Shown in pieces: positions 21,817 through 32,625 of a stretch of DNA of 64,000 bases. The position numbers and the translations under genes were made by a program. This DNA is from Blumeriella jaapii (taxonomy: Eukaryota; Ascomycota; Leotiomycetes; Helotiales; Drepanopezizaceae): positions 62,001 through 126,000 of the forward strand of contig VWND01000005.1 of the NCBI GenBank assembly GCA_009599575.1, written 5' to 3'. Below the pieces are notes generated by a model that saw nothing but the letters and a program-made list of their open reading frames with translations, was not told the origin of the DNA and made no database searches. The number at the start of each line of letters is the position of its first letter. Position 1 is the first letter of the stretch.

Positions 21817-22677
21817 CTACAGGTGTTGCCAAAAGTAGTTCGCATAGAAGAAGCGCGAAAACTTGTTGTCGACGTTGACAATATTCACGTCTCCCTTGCT
21901 CATGTTCCTGATGATGGCCTTCATGCACTCGCCGTCGGCGTCGCGCTCCAACTCAATCCCCAAGCCACGATACACCTTCAGGCGAAGGGTCACTACCGTT
22001 CCCACCCAGCATTAGCCCAGATCCAGCATCACCTCTCCTCCCCGAATCCTCCCGTCTCCCTACAGCCCCAGCTGCCCAGAGAGCGACAAGACATACCTTC
22101 GTCATCAACCAGCGCCCTCCTCGCGCCCACCTCGCCCCCATCCACGCCCTGCAGCTCCAGCTCCTGCAGCCGCGCCTGCAAATCCACGAGCTGCGAGCCC
22201 AGGCGCTCGCTCTCGATCTCCAGGTCCGAGGCCGCCTTCGCGACGCGGAACTTCTGCGTGTCGAGGGTCGCGATCTCCGAGGCGTGCGCCGCGGCCGAGT
22301 GCGTCGCCAGCGTCTCGCTGTGGTGCGCGGAGAGCGTGTGAAGCGTGCGCGAGAGCTCTGCGGGCGTTGGTGTCAGTGGCTAGACTCGGTCGGGGACAGA
22401 GCAGGGAACGGGGAACGGGGGGAGGGGGGAGGGGGGAGGGTACTCTTCAAGGCGCTCTCGGCTTCGCGCACGCGCAGGTCGCGGGCTTGCTGCAGGGTGG
22501 CGAGGGACTCGTTGACGCGCGCGACGGCGTGCTTGTCTGGCTGGATGTTGAAGTTCTCGACGGTGTGGCGGATGAGCTGGGGGGGCGGGTTGCTGTCAGC
22601 ATACGATGCGACTTTGCGCCTTGCTTTGCTTTGCTCTGCTGGACACTTACCGTGGTGGGGTCTTCGTCGAGAAGCAT
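21817..22677 (-). CDS. SPC24: Kinetochore protein Spc24 (Ndc80 complex)
   Basis: On the minus strand, exons 22677-22651, 22576-22444, 22357-22097 and 21992-21817 join in frame into 198 residues. Spc24 pairs with Spc25 and anchors the Ndc80 complex to the inner kinetochore. The N-terminus starts [21 protein letters not shown] long heptad-rich coiled coil covers roughly residues 35-135 ([14 protein letters not shown], then [19 protein letters not shown]). The C-terminal globular domain contains [14 protein letters not shown] and closes with [14 protein letters not shown], the hallmark Spc24 ending. Length matches fungal orthologues. The 27-nt first exon is typical of this gene in filamentous fungi. 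It is divergent from FIS1, with 570 bp between starts. Confidence 0.94.
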
Positions 22678-23247
22678 TTTCGCGGCCGGTAGGGGCGTGC
22701 GTGTGGAACGGGACCTGTGGAGGGTTTGTGAGTTGGGCAGTTGAGCAGTTGAACAGTTGGGCAGTTGAGCAGTAGCACGTTGACGTTCACGATGTTGGAG
22801 AGAGTGGCCGTGTTGATACAGCCGTGGCTGCGCTGGCCCGGCAACGTGACCGCGAACTGCGAACCGCGAACGCGAAAAATGGCTAAAAGTGACGTATGTC
22901 TGCTAACTTGCAGCCTGTAACACAGTACTGTATTGTATGTACTGTACTGTGCTCTGTGCTGTCGTGTATGTCAGTCCTTCAAGTGCGCTATGGACGGCTG
23001 AAGTCACATGCAGCGCCACTCTGCCTCGCTGCCTCTCTGCCTCGCTTCCTCTGCCTCTGCCTCTTCGCCGCTCCGCCAGTCAACTCCCTCTCCCCCAAAC
23101 TCCATCTCCCCCAAATCATCAACATCGCAACTTCCTCTCCCTCCTCCTTGACACCCCCGTTCTTCGAACTTGACAACCCCCCCCGTGCGCATCAGCTACC
23201 TACGGCCTTGCTCGTCGAAGAGCCAAAGCGAGCAGGAAAATTCAAAG
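22678..23247. promoter_or_regulatory. Shared divergent promoter region of SPC24 and FIS1
   Basis: 570 bp between two divergent start codons. It contains GTACTGTACTGTGC-type pentamer repeats (22922-22965), CT-rich blocks before the FIS1 ATG, and repeats of AGCAGTTGA (22735-22770). No TATA box is evident. Confidence 0.45.
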
Positions 23248-24029
23248 ATGGGCTCAACCCTTCCATGTGAGTGATGGACGACCACCGCATCCTCGACCTC
23301 GACCTCGACACGAAGCTGCACACCCGCTTTGCCATCTTCCTCTACACCTTTCGCCTCGAGACGGCCATGCTGACGACCCGTGTGCCATTAGATGCGGCCG
23401 ACGCCGAGAGGTACGCTCCCGTTCTTCCACCCGCGAGTTTGGAGGGGCCACTTGACATGCGTGCGCCATGGGTGCTTCGGCGACGCAGGACCACGGAGCG
23501 CTGACGGTCCGCGATGCAGCCCGTTGAAGCCGGCCGAGTTGCAGGTCTTGCGCGCGCAGTACGAGAAAGAGGGCGAGCATGTGGGCGTGCAGACGAAGTT
23601 CAACTTTGCCTGGGTAAGAAATGCCTCCCGCGGCCGGAGGAGGGCGCGATGTGGTTCCCGCCGGGGCTGACCGTGACTGCGTGTGACGTCCAGGGCCTCA
23701 TCAAGTCGACGACGCGCGCCGACCAGCAGGAGGGCGTGCGGCTGCTTTCGGACATCTTCCGCACGTCGCCGGAGCGCCGCCGCGAGTGCCTCTACTACCT
23801 CGCGCTCGGCAACTACAAGCTGGGCAACTACGCGGAGGCGCGGCGCTACAACGACCTGCTGCTTGACAAGGAGCCGGCGAACCTGCAGGCGAGCAGTTTG
23901 CGCGGGCTCATTGATGACAAGGTGGCGCGCGAGGGGCTGATGGGCGTGGCCATCTTGAGCGGTGTTGCGATTGCGGCGGGCGTGGTGGGCGGGATGATCT
24001 TCAAGGGGATGGGGAGGAGGGCGAGATGA
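23248..24029 (+). CDS. FIS1: Mitochondrial fission 1 protein
   Basis: Four exons (23248-23266, 23392-23410, 23520-23613, 23694-24029) give 155 residues. The first two exons are 19 nt each, so the start is invisible to a simple frame search; spliced they read [20 protein letters not shown]. Fis1 is a tail-anchored outer-membrane receptor that recruits fission adaptors and dynamin-like Dnm1 to mitochondria and peroxisomes. The TPR-like helical bundle is visible in [20 protein letters not shown] and [21 protein letters not shown] single C-terminal membrane span ([19 protein letters not shown]) is followed by a short basic tail KGMGRRAR, as required for outer-membrane targeting. Length equals the fungal norm. 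Confidence 0.95.
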
Positions 24030-25185
24030 GTTGGCTGAGGGGGCCAGTGGAGCGGGGAAAGGGGAGAGGGGAGAGGGGAGAGGGGACGGCAGAGGGGAAA
24101 AGGAGAGGGTGGTGATTCTTCTACACATGCTTGGCTGGGGAAAGATGTTCGATCTACCAGTGGTCGCGAGCGAAGGACATCATCATGGCAGTCAGCAGTA
24201 GTCACTCGGTTGTGGGACTTGGCCTGGTGTTGTGTCTTGTTGTGTGCCAGGTATGGTGCGTTTCCGGCTTGTGTATTGATTGATTGCATAGCATCAGGAA
24301 TGGTGTGTTTCTGGTTTGTGTATTGCAGTGTGTACGATGTATTGATTGATTGCATTGTACAGTACAGTACTCTACTCTACTCTGCTCTACTCTACTGCTC
24401 TACAGTGCTGTACCAATCTCGAAGGATTCCGACCACGCCCACTCACTCACCCACCCGACCAATGAAGTGGCGGCGCTGCTTTGTTTTGGTTCGGAAGCGT
24501 AGCGAAGGCCGAAGAAAGACGTCGACTCACAGCTCCCGATTTTTGACAATAAAGATAGAAATATACACAGATGATTCACCCTCGCACGCCACGCCCACCG
24601 CCACCAGTCTCTGGGTCGAGTTCTCTCTCCACTGACTCTCCTCTGCTTAAGTACACAAGTACCTACTCAAAGTGGTTCCCCGCTAACAGGGGCTCCGTTA
24701 CTCTCGCTAGCGACGTTACTTGCGTCACTCCAGCTCATCGCATCGTACTGCACTTGACTCCTTCGCCATCACATCTCAGCTGCTCTTCGTTCTCTTCCCC
24801 AACCACGTCAATAAAAGACACAACAAGACCTCTACACTGCCCAGTTGAAATACACGCCTCTACTTCTCTACAAAGTGGTGTTGATAACAAATCGACGGCG
24901 TCTCCTTCGCCCGTCCGCCCTCCTTTGAACAACAAGCTCACGCTCAACACCGCACAACCCACAACCCACAATCCACAACACGACCGGCTTGCCAGCATCG
25001 ATTGCGCGTCGTCGTTGCTCGTCACCAAACACGGCCGACTCGATATCAAACCGCCTACACTCCCGTTTGTACCCTTCCGGGCACGCAAGTCCTTCACCCT
25101 GGCGTTCAGAGCACTGCAGCGGACGGGCCTGGCAGTGAGTCTCGGAATCACTGCCCTCGCCGCTTTTCAGGGCATTCGAGACGCC
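24030..25185. other. FIS1 3' end and RING-gene leader
   Basis: Begins with a G-rich tandem tract (GGGGAGAGGGGAGAGG, about 24055-24090), then CTGTAC/CTCTACT repeats (24355-24415). From about 24,560 the sequence is CT-rich and likely the 5' leader of the RING gene, including a probable leader intron (GTGAGT at about 25,135 to TTTTCAG at 25,170). An open frame through this leader in phase with the RING protein has no domain content before the ATG at 25,186. Confidence 0.45.
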
Positions 25186-26918
25186 ATGGCAGAGAATCCG
25201 GGGCGCGAGAGAAGCAGCGAGAGACGTCTCGATGCGTCAGGCCCGCGGGAGGTGGTCTACTGTCACCAGTGCGAGAATGAGTGGTTTCGGGATCAGAGCG
25301 GGCTGGTGTGCCCGAGATGCGAGGGGGAGATCACGGAGATTGTACGTCGCTCTCCCGTAGAGGCAGAGGATATACCGGTATCCACGTCCTAGATCTAACG
25401 GTGCTGCAGGTCACTCCAGAAAGCGATCCTCGACCCGAGCCGCGCCAGCCCGGATCCGCTGCCTTCGATGGCAGCTGGGGACAACGACATAACCCCGTCG
25501 AAATCGATTCGGACCCGGAGGAGGCCGATATTGAAGAGCACGTTACTCGTGGCCCGAGAGGGTCGGTGGTGTTCACGCGAACGTTCAGAAGTACGGCCCC
25601 AAGACCGGTGTTTCGGACTCACCCGCGCAGAGGGAGAGATCTAGATGACAACTCCGACCCTATCATGCGGGATTTCCAGGCCATGATTGGCAATCTAGTG
25701 GGCCCGGAATTCCGCCCGGGACAGGCAGGGAGATCGGGAGCCAATACGTTGTTCGACCAAGGAAGCCCTTCTGGTGGGGGACTCCGCGGTGGTGGCAGTG
25801 GCCCAGCTGTAGTAAGCGGGCACTACACCTTTGTGAACGGGAATCTGGTGGGGGGTGAGCCCTTGCGGCCAAGAAACGCAGATGGGCCACAGCAAGCCGG
25901 AGCACCTATTGATCTAGCTACGTACGCATTCCCTTCCCTCTCCTTATCCAATGGGCGTCACCTCTTTATCCATCTCAGAGCAAGTCCTGACCAACTCGCC
26001 AGACTCCTCGGGGGTATCTTTCCCGCTCCCGGCCAGCAGAACGGTGCCGGTGTGGTTCCTGGCGTACCTGCTGGCCTCCAAGGTCTCTTCGCCGCTATGC
26101 TCAATCCCGCTAACGCACGTTCTGGCGATGCTGTCTACTCCCAAGAAGCTCTCGATCAAATCATTTCGACCTTGATGGAGCAACATCCGACATCCAACGC
26201 CCCTGGCCCAGCTTCTCCGGATGCCATTTCATCCCTTCCCAAGAAGAAGCTGGACGAGAAAGAACTCGGCCCGGAAGGGAAAGGGGAGTGTAGCGTTTGC
26301 ATGGATGACGTTGCCTTCGGCACCGAAGTGGTGGTCCTGCCTTGCTCGCACTGGTTCCACGAAACCTGCGCCAGCGCCTGGCTAAGCGAGCACAACACCT
26401 GTCCCATCTGCAGGAAAGGCATCGAGAACCCCGGCCCCGAATCGTCCCCTAATCATAACCCACACAGCAGCCGCCATGCCAGCCAGAGCAGTCCAGCGAC
26501 GCGAAATGAAGCCCGTGCACACCGGTTGAGCAATCACAGATCGCAGATGAGCGGCTTCAACTCTTCGGCCACCCGGGAGGCGAGGCTGGATTCCATCCGC
26601 AACAGTGGGCGCTTGTCGCCTGTCGAATCTCATTCTCCTCGCGCGCGGGGGGAGGGCGAGTCGCCCGTGTGGCAGTGGATGCCGGAAAACAGCAACGCAT
26701 CGCCGCGTCCGAGTCCGCGGAGACGGCGATCGGATCGCTCTGATGGGAGTGAAACATACCGCGATCGGCCTCGAGATCGCGATAGCAGGAGAGGGGAATC
26801 TAGAAGGAGCTCGCACTCGGCCGGGAGCGGTAGTACTGGGGGCGGCAATGGGGGTAGTGGCCTTTTCGGCATGATTAGGGATCGGTTCTTGTCCGGGGGG
26901 AGACGGTCGGGCGACTGA
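25186..26918 (+). CDS. RING-H2 E3 ubiquitin ligase, RNF126/RNF115 type
   Basis: Exons 25186-25341 and 25410-26918 give 554 residues. The start was chosen at MAENPGRE, just after a leader intron and just before the first domain. An N-terminal zinc ribbon has Cys26, Cys29, Cys42 and Cys45 (YCHQCENEW, CPRCEGEI), as in RNF126/BCA2. A RING-H2 begins near residue 346 (CSVCMDD, CSHWFHETC, CPICRKG), with all eight metal ligands present. The middle is Gly/Pro-rich; the C-terminal 160 residues are Ser/Arg-rich and disordered, ending in a hydrophobic GLFGMIRDRFL patch. This pairing of zinc ribbon and RING marks E3 ligases that handle misfolded or mislocalised proteins in animals; the fungal role is inferred. 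A 57-nt segment (25922-25978) has intron borders but keeps the frame open. Confidence 0.9.
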
Positions 26919-28075
26919 GAGAGGAAGCGGTTGTTGATTGGATGCCGATTCTTCGGGTTGTGTCGGATCTTTGGTTTAGGACTGGGCTGGGCTGGGCTGG
27001 GCTGGGCTTGTGTGTGGACTTGTAGACTAAGATTTTGAACGGGGAGCGAACGGGAACACGAACAGGAACAAGCCATGATGTTATGATGATTGCGTTGCCC
27101 ACCTGTCTTGCATGATGCCCTTCTTTTACATCTTTTCTTCGTTATCTTCTTCTTCTTCTCTGCTTGCGGTGCTTTGAGCTGCGCCGCGCGCCTTCAGATA
27201 AAGCTGTGAGGATGAGAGGGTAAAGAGCTATCATCATCGAGTTTTTTCGGGTTTCTGGAAGTGTCTAATACGGATGGATATGCGTTGAGTTCATTGTCAG
27301 TGGATTGCACAGTGCCTCGAGACGTGAGCATGGATGAGATGAGTAGACTCTCGGGTGTTTCAAATCCTCCCCTCTGTGTTCCCTTCCGTTCAGAGGACGA
27401 TGGGTTTAGCCAACAGATAAACCAAAGAACTCTGAAAGAATTGCTGGTTCCCAAGTCCTCAGAGAATTGGGAAGAGGTGTGGAGGTTTGATGGATGATAA
27501 AGCCCGCCACTGTGAGATTTGTTGCCGTGGCTCAGAGATGGTGATTTTGGGGGTTTAGGGAAGCAAATCCTGATATAATCGTCAGTTTGTTTGAGTATTT
27601 TCGTTGCGGTCAAAATTATAAGGTGGTTTTGTAGGTCGGTCTCTTATTTTGGACATGACTCAGAAAACCGACGATCCAAAAGCCAACTCGTTTGGGTCGC
27701 CAGCTGATCAAAGGTAAAATCTCTGTAGCATCGTCCTGAGTCTGTCTAAATGATGCTCTTGATCGAAAACGAGTTGGCACTATTTTTCAATATCAAAACC
27801 GAGATCAATCAGAGCCGAGCTAGTGCTTGTACTGTACCTGGCTGCTCCCGGGGCTAGCCGATGACGGCGTGGGGAATAGCGCTAGGTCGAATTACCGAGC
27901 TTCGTCAGGGCTTCAAAACATCGCATCCCCAACAACCACCTTATCCATTAACAACAACACCACGACCCAATGCCTCACGACGCGCCGCGGTAACCTCTCT
28001 GCAGCATCTGCTGCACCCCATGCCCTCGGAATCATCTGCCGCATAACTCAAAGACTCCCCGCGGCCTTCGATACA
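26919..28075. other. Intergenic with GGGCT repeats and a 12-bp inverted repeat
   Basis: Holds the RING gene 3' region with a (GGGCT)n tract, and a perfect 12-bp inverted repeat GCCAACTCGTTT / AAACGAGTTGGC (27682-27693 and 27767-27778). A 139-codon minus-strand frame (27194-27613) lacks recognisable domains and is not called. The end is the TAM41 promoter. Confidence 0.45.
26982..27009 (+). repeat. (GGGCT)n pentanucleotide repeat
   Basis: About five tandem copies of CTGGG in the 3' region of the RING ligase gene. Confidence 0.85.
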
Positions 28076-29951
28076 ATGGCTTCCCGGCACCTTTACGTGA
28101 GCAACAAGTGCACATCACCATTCACCTGCCTCAGCTAACGATTTGCCCGCAGATGTCTCCGAGATCTCTGGGACCGTGGAATCAGGTGTCAGCCCTCAGG
28201 TCTGCTCGAATCCGTCCTATCCGACCAGCTTCAGGCTTGAGCAACCGATTCTTCGCATCGCAATCCGCCAAAGAGTCGAGCTCGCCGGAAGAGTCCGTCA
28301 AAGACCATGCGTCCGATTCAACTTCCTCTAGCTCAGCAAAATCAAGTCCGGCTAGTTCTCCGCGGGTCGATTGGGAGGACAATCCCAATTACAACATTTC
28401 GCAGTTCTCGGAGCTACCGCATTCGAATTTTGGCGTCAACCAGCACATTGTGATTAACGATGAGTTCAAAGAGGCGCTGAGGCGGATTTTGTGGCAGTTT
28501 AGGGCGCCCATAAGATATGCGTTTGCGTATGGATCGGGGGTATTTCCGCAATCGAAACAGGTACGAAAGGTCTCATGTCATTGCTCTGAGGGGATCTTGC
28601 CGTTTGCGAAGCTCCTAGTCTGCGTAGTTGGGTTTGGGTGGATAGCAGAGGAAAGGGGAAACTGGGGAGTCGGTTTATCGTCCCCGATCTTCTTAGCTCT
28701 TTCTTCAGTACCCCTCTCCTACCAACAATTCTCAACTTCTCAAGGGGATGTTCTCGGCGCGGCTACTCTCTGTGGAGCACAAATCCTAGATAATACAGAG
28801 AACCCATGCGCACCCTATTTGAGGCTGACCTAGCACTGTAGACAGGCACATCTTCAACAACAACCTCTATCCATCCTAAACCTCCCCCCGCGGTCGTGAA
28901 AGCACAGGGCGGGGTCCCAAAAATGATCGACTTCATATTTGGCGTATCGTATACTGAGCATTGGCATTCGTTGAACCTGCATCAACATCGAGATCACTAC
29001 TCGGCTCTGGGGTCGCTTGGTTCGGGCGCAGTCTCTCGGGTGCAGGATAAATGGGGAGCCGGTGTTTATTTCAATCCATTTGTAACAGTCAACGGCACCT
29101 TGATCAAATACGGCGTGGTAAGTCTGGACACGCTCTGCACAGATCTTTCGGAATGGACGACTTTGTATCTCGCAGGAAGATTACAGAAACCAGTCAAAAT
29201 TTTACGCGACGATCCCCGAGTTCGCCTTGCCAATCAGGTCAACCTTTTGTCGGCCTTACGAACGGCACTCTTACTTCTGCCACCGGACTTCACAGAGCAG
29301 GAACTCTATGGCGTTATTGCGAATATTAGCTATATGGGAGATCCTCGGATGGCCTTTCCAACCGAGGACAAATCCAAAGTGGCAAACATCGTTGGGAACA
29401 ACCTCCCACACTTCCGGCGACTCTACTCGCCGCTCATCGAGAACCTCCCCAATGTCAGCTTCAACGACTCAAGGTGCTCGGACCCCGAATGGGCCGCCGA
29501 CTCAACCGCAAACGTCTCTCTAGCTCAGGACATGGACCCAGTGAAACGCGGCAACATGGTTCGCCGCCTCCCCAAGGCTTTCAGGTCCAAGCTGTATTTC
29601 CAGTACCAGAAGAAGTACCAGATTCCGCAGCTGGCGTTCAACAAGATGCTCGAAGCCGCGAGCGATGAGGATGTCACTCGGATCAATCGGCGGCAAGGCG
29701 GAGGCTTCGAAAGAAGGATCGCGAATGAGCCGCCGGAAGACCTGAGGGCGGAGGTCAGATACGTGATCAAGCAGACGATCGGCTGGCCGAGCACGAGCCA
29801 GAGTCTGAAGGGGATCCTGACATCCGGGATCGGGAGGTCGTGGAGGTATATGAGCGAGAAAATGGCCAAGTACAGGGAGGGGAAACGGAAAGCTGCTGAG
29901 TCGCAAACGGAGGCGGCTAAACCGCCCGCTGATAAGGAGAAGTCAGATTGA
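28076..29951 (+). CDS. TAM41: Mitochondrial CDP-diacylglycerol synthase Tam41
   Basis: Exons 28076-28096, 28153-28560 and 28842-29951 give 512 residues; starting at the second-exon ATG (28153) would give 505. Tam41 makes CDP-diacylglycerol from phosphatidic acid on the matrix side of the inner membrane, for cardiolipin synthesis. The N-terminus is rich in Arg/Ser/Ala, consistent with a mitochondrial presequence. Catalytic landmarks are FAYGSGVF (nucleotidyltransferase GSG) and, after a 281-nt intron, VVKAQGGVPKMIDFIFGV, then TEHWHSLNLHQHRDHYS. Further family segments are WGAGVYFNPFV, IKYGVVS and YLAGRLQKPVKIL. Length fits fungal orthologues. The acceptor TGTAG at 28841 was chosen because the nearby ACAG would introduce a stop. 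The basic C-terminal tail is not conserved-looking. Confidence 0.93.
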
Positions 29952-30232
29952 GGGGTCGAGGGGTCGAGGGGTCGAGAGGAACGGAAGAAGCGGTGGTGGT
30001 GCTTCGGTCATGACGAGGACGACTTTCTTTTTGGGGGGGGGCCATTTTCTTTTCGGTGTACATAGAACTTTGAGCTCGCTCGCTCGCGGCTCTTTTCACG
30101 ATCTAGCTACGGCCAGACGAAGCGATTTCTTTTGTTCCTTGGGGCACGCGTATGGCATGGGCTGGCATGGGTTTGGTGAGGAAGGAGGGAGGGGTTTGAG
30201 GATGGGGATGGGGATGGGGATGGGGATGGGAA
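29950..30232 (+). repeat. G-rich tandem tracts downstream of TAM41
   Basis: GAGGGGTC repeats about three times from the stop codon (29950-29976), and GGGGAT repeats about five times at 30201-30230. Both are G-rich on the mRNA-sense strand and could form G-quadruplexes. Confidence 0.8.
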
Positions 30233-30779
30233 GGAAAACAAAGATCGACTAAGCGAAAGCCCAGGCGAGAGCGATGGATATGAGATGAAGGAAAAGCCAC
30301 AAGTCGATATCTTTCATTCGACATGTATCCTCGTCTATCGCGGTGGGTGGGTGACCTTTCTCTCCGCTCTCTTCTTGGGCCGGTGAAGTGGCCGCGGCGC
30401 CACCACCAGATCAGCGCTTTTGGCTGTCCTACTGTAAGTCGCTGCAGCGAGCCACCGGCCTTCCGGTCTTCCTCTCTTGCTTGCTTCCGTATCATGGCGG
30501 CCGCTCGCGATGAATGTCGATGTGTGGGTATACGTCCCAATGGGAGGTGAGAAGCAGGGTGTGCAGTCTCAGGTCCAGTCCCATTCTACTCCGATATCCC
30601 ATCTATCCTTCAACCTAACCCAACTCAACCCAATCCAACCCAATCCAACCCAATCCAACCCACACAAGCCAGATCGACCACCCGGGGTCGTGCCGGCGCC
30701 CAAAAACAACAATTCCGCAGAACACCCTCGCTTAGATGCATGTGAAAAAACATAGGTATCATCGCAAAAACATCACTTG
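29952..30779. other. Convergent intergenic region
   Basis: 3' regions of TAM41 and of the minus-strand PTH11-like gene. Besides the G-rich tracts it has a pentamer-like AACCCAATCC repeat (about 30620-30660). No gene supported. Confidence 0.45.
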
Positions 30780-32625
30780 TCATCTCCCATCGCATGCCCC
30801 CATACCATCATTATCTACCGGCCTCTGGCCCTGCTCGCGCTGCGAATCCCTCGGGTCTTTCTCGCTGGAGAATTGGTCGTCTTCCCGCTCCGTCTCTGTT
30901 GCGACTTCGGTATGACAACGGCTAAGCGAATTCTTCCAGTCCTCCTGGCTAGGAGATCGGTCGTCTCCCCGTTCTGGCGCGACGTCGTCGCGGACGCGCC
31001 CGTCTGCCCCCTGGGCCCAGTCCCGCGCCGCGAGTTTCTCCCAGTCCAGGTTCCTCTCGGAACCGCTCAGGCTGCTGTTCTGGTGGCGCAAGGCCGAGTC
31101 GAGCTGGACGTCGCTCTTGCTGAAGGAGGGCAGCGAGCGCTGGTCGACCAGGTTGACGAGCGTGTGCGACTCGGAGAAGGAGGAGGAGTCGCGCGCGCCG
31201 AGGGGCGCGCGCCGCTTGGGGCTGCAGTGGCCTCCCAGGCGCGAACGGCAGACGATGTTGCGCGGCGGAGACTGGATGAAGTCGGGGACGCAGCGTGCCC
31301 AGGTGGAGAAGTTCACGTCCGCTCGCTCGGGGCTTCGGTCGACCTTGGCGACGATGTAGCGGGAGAGTACTGCTCCCCTATCAGCGGCTGCGGGATGGGG
31401 GAGGGAGGTGTGGAGTCACGTACCTGGGAACGAGGCGCCGAGGGCGTAGGCAAAGATCTCGATCACGGTGCACATGATGAACGCGGTCTCTCTGTAGAAG
31501 ATCTCTTCGGCCTCGACGGTGCGGATCTCGAAGGAGCCATAGATCCCCACGATGCAGCATATCGTGCCGATCAGGGTAGCACAGAAGACCGACTGGAGGA
31601 TCCTCTTCTCGTACACGCGCAGTTGGACCTTGTTCAGGATTCGCAAGGGGACGCTCATGGTGACCATGTCGATGGCCACGGACACACTGATCCATACTAC
31701 CAATCGTGTTAGCTTGATACGGGGCACATGGAAGAGACGGTTTCTTACGCCATCGGAAAACATCATAGTTGATGCATTTCTCCCCATAGACACCCAAGCG
31801 AAATTTGGACAGAAAGGGCAGGCAGCCGAAACTCCATGGGACGGCGCATACGATCCCAAGACTTCCAATCACTCCACACAAGCCGTAGACGCAGTATCGC
31901 AGACTCTTCAGGTTGTGCGTTACTGAGGGTAGTGAGTAAGCTGTCATCGACAACAGGTGGGGGGGGACATACATATCTGGAGAAAACAGAAGCAGACTGA
32001 GAGCTTGATGCATGACACAACGATGTAATAGCCTGCAAAGCCTGTTTGGAACTAGAACTATCGTCAGTCACCATCCGACATCTCGGCCTGCTCGAAAAGA
32101 AGAAGACATACATGAGAGTGCGATTTTCTCCAATAAGGCGGTACGTTTTGCAGGTGCAAGCCGCTTCCGAATCTGACGGCCCCTAGCTGGCAGACGAAGA
32201 GGCCGATCAGGAAAAACTGCGCTCGGTCAGCACAATGTCTATCAATGTCCCGGCAGGTCGAGACACACTCCCGCCACGGCCATCCAGATATCGTCGCCCT
32301 TGAACGTGTGAAACTTCCTCCGCCGATAGACCAATCTGGAAGCGATTACGAATACTGCCGCTCGTCAGCTCCTGGTGCGCCGTCGGAGAGCAGGGTCAAC
32401 GGAGCCACAGCGTCGACCCGTCTCGCGCCATATCTTACGTGTCAGAGAATTGCAGATGCAGATAGTCGCGAGGCCCATGTGCTGATGCCAGTACGGCACG
32501 GGGTAGGCGGGATCATAGTCCACACTGTCTAGAATGGTGCAGTTTCCGAAGGACGAGCAGGACGTATGCATACCGCCCTCTCTGATGAGAAGTTCGTGGG
32601 CTGACGCGACGGCATGCTCATTCAT
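30780..32625 (-). CDS. PTH11-like seven-transmembrane protein (fungal rhodopsin/SAT4 family)
   Basis: On the minus strand, seven exons join in frame into about 498 residues: 32625-32439, 32354-32269, 32216-32112, 32051-31973, 31922-31749, 31696-31424 and 31372-30780. Seven hydrophobic segments appear in order, for example LATICICNSLTLFVIASRLV, GFFLIGLFVCQLGAV, YYIVVSCIKLSVCFCFL, LCGVIGSLGIVCAVPWSF, WISVSVAIDMVTMSVPL, FCATLIGTICCIVGIYGSF and FIMCTVIEIFAYALGASF. The extracellular N-terminus has paired cysteines (TSCSSFGNCT). Family members sense surface or nutrient cues in plant-associated fungi, though most are uncharacterised. After TM7 a 170-residue polar, charged tail rich in Ser, Asp and Arg faces the cytosol. 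A later start at 32571 is possible. The third-exon and sixth-exon acceptors were fixed by frame. Confidence 0.85.

Noticed and set aside
27194..27613. 139-codon minus-strand frame downstream of the RING gene
   Set aside because: Considered as a small gene because of its length, but it has no family resemblance and sits near the 3' region of the E3 gene. Transcript data could change this.
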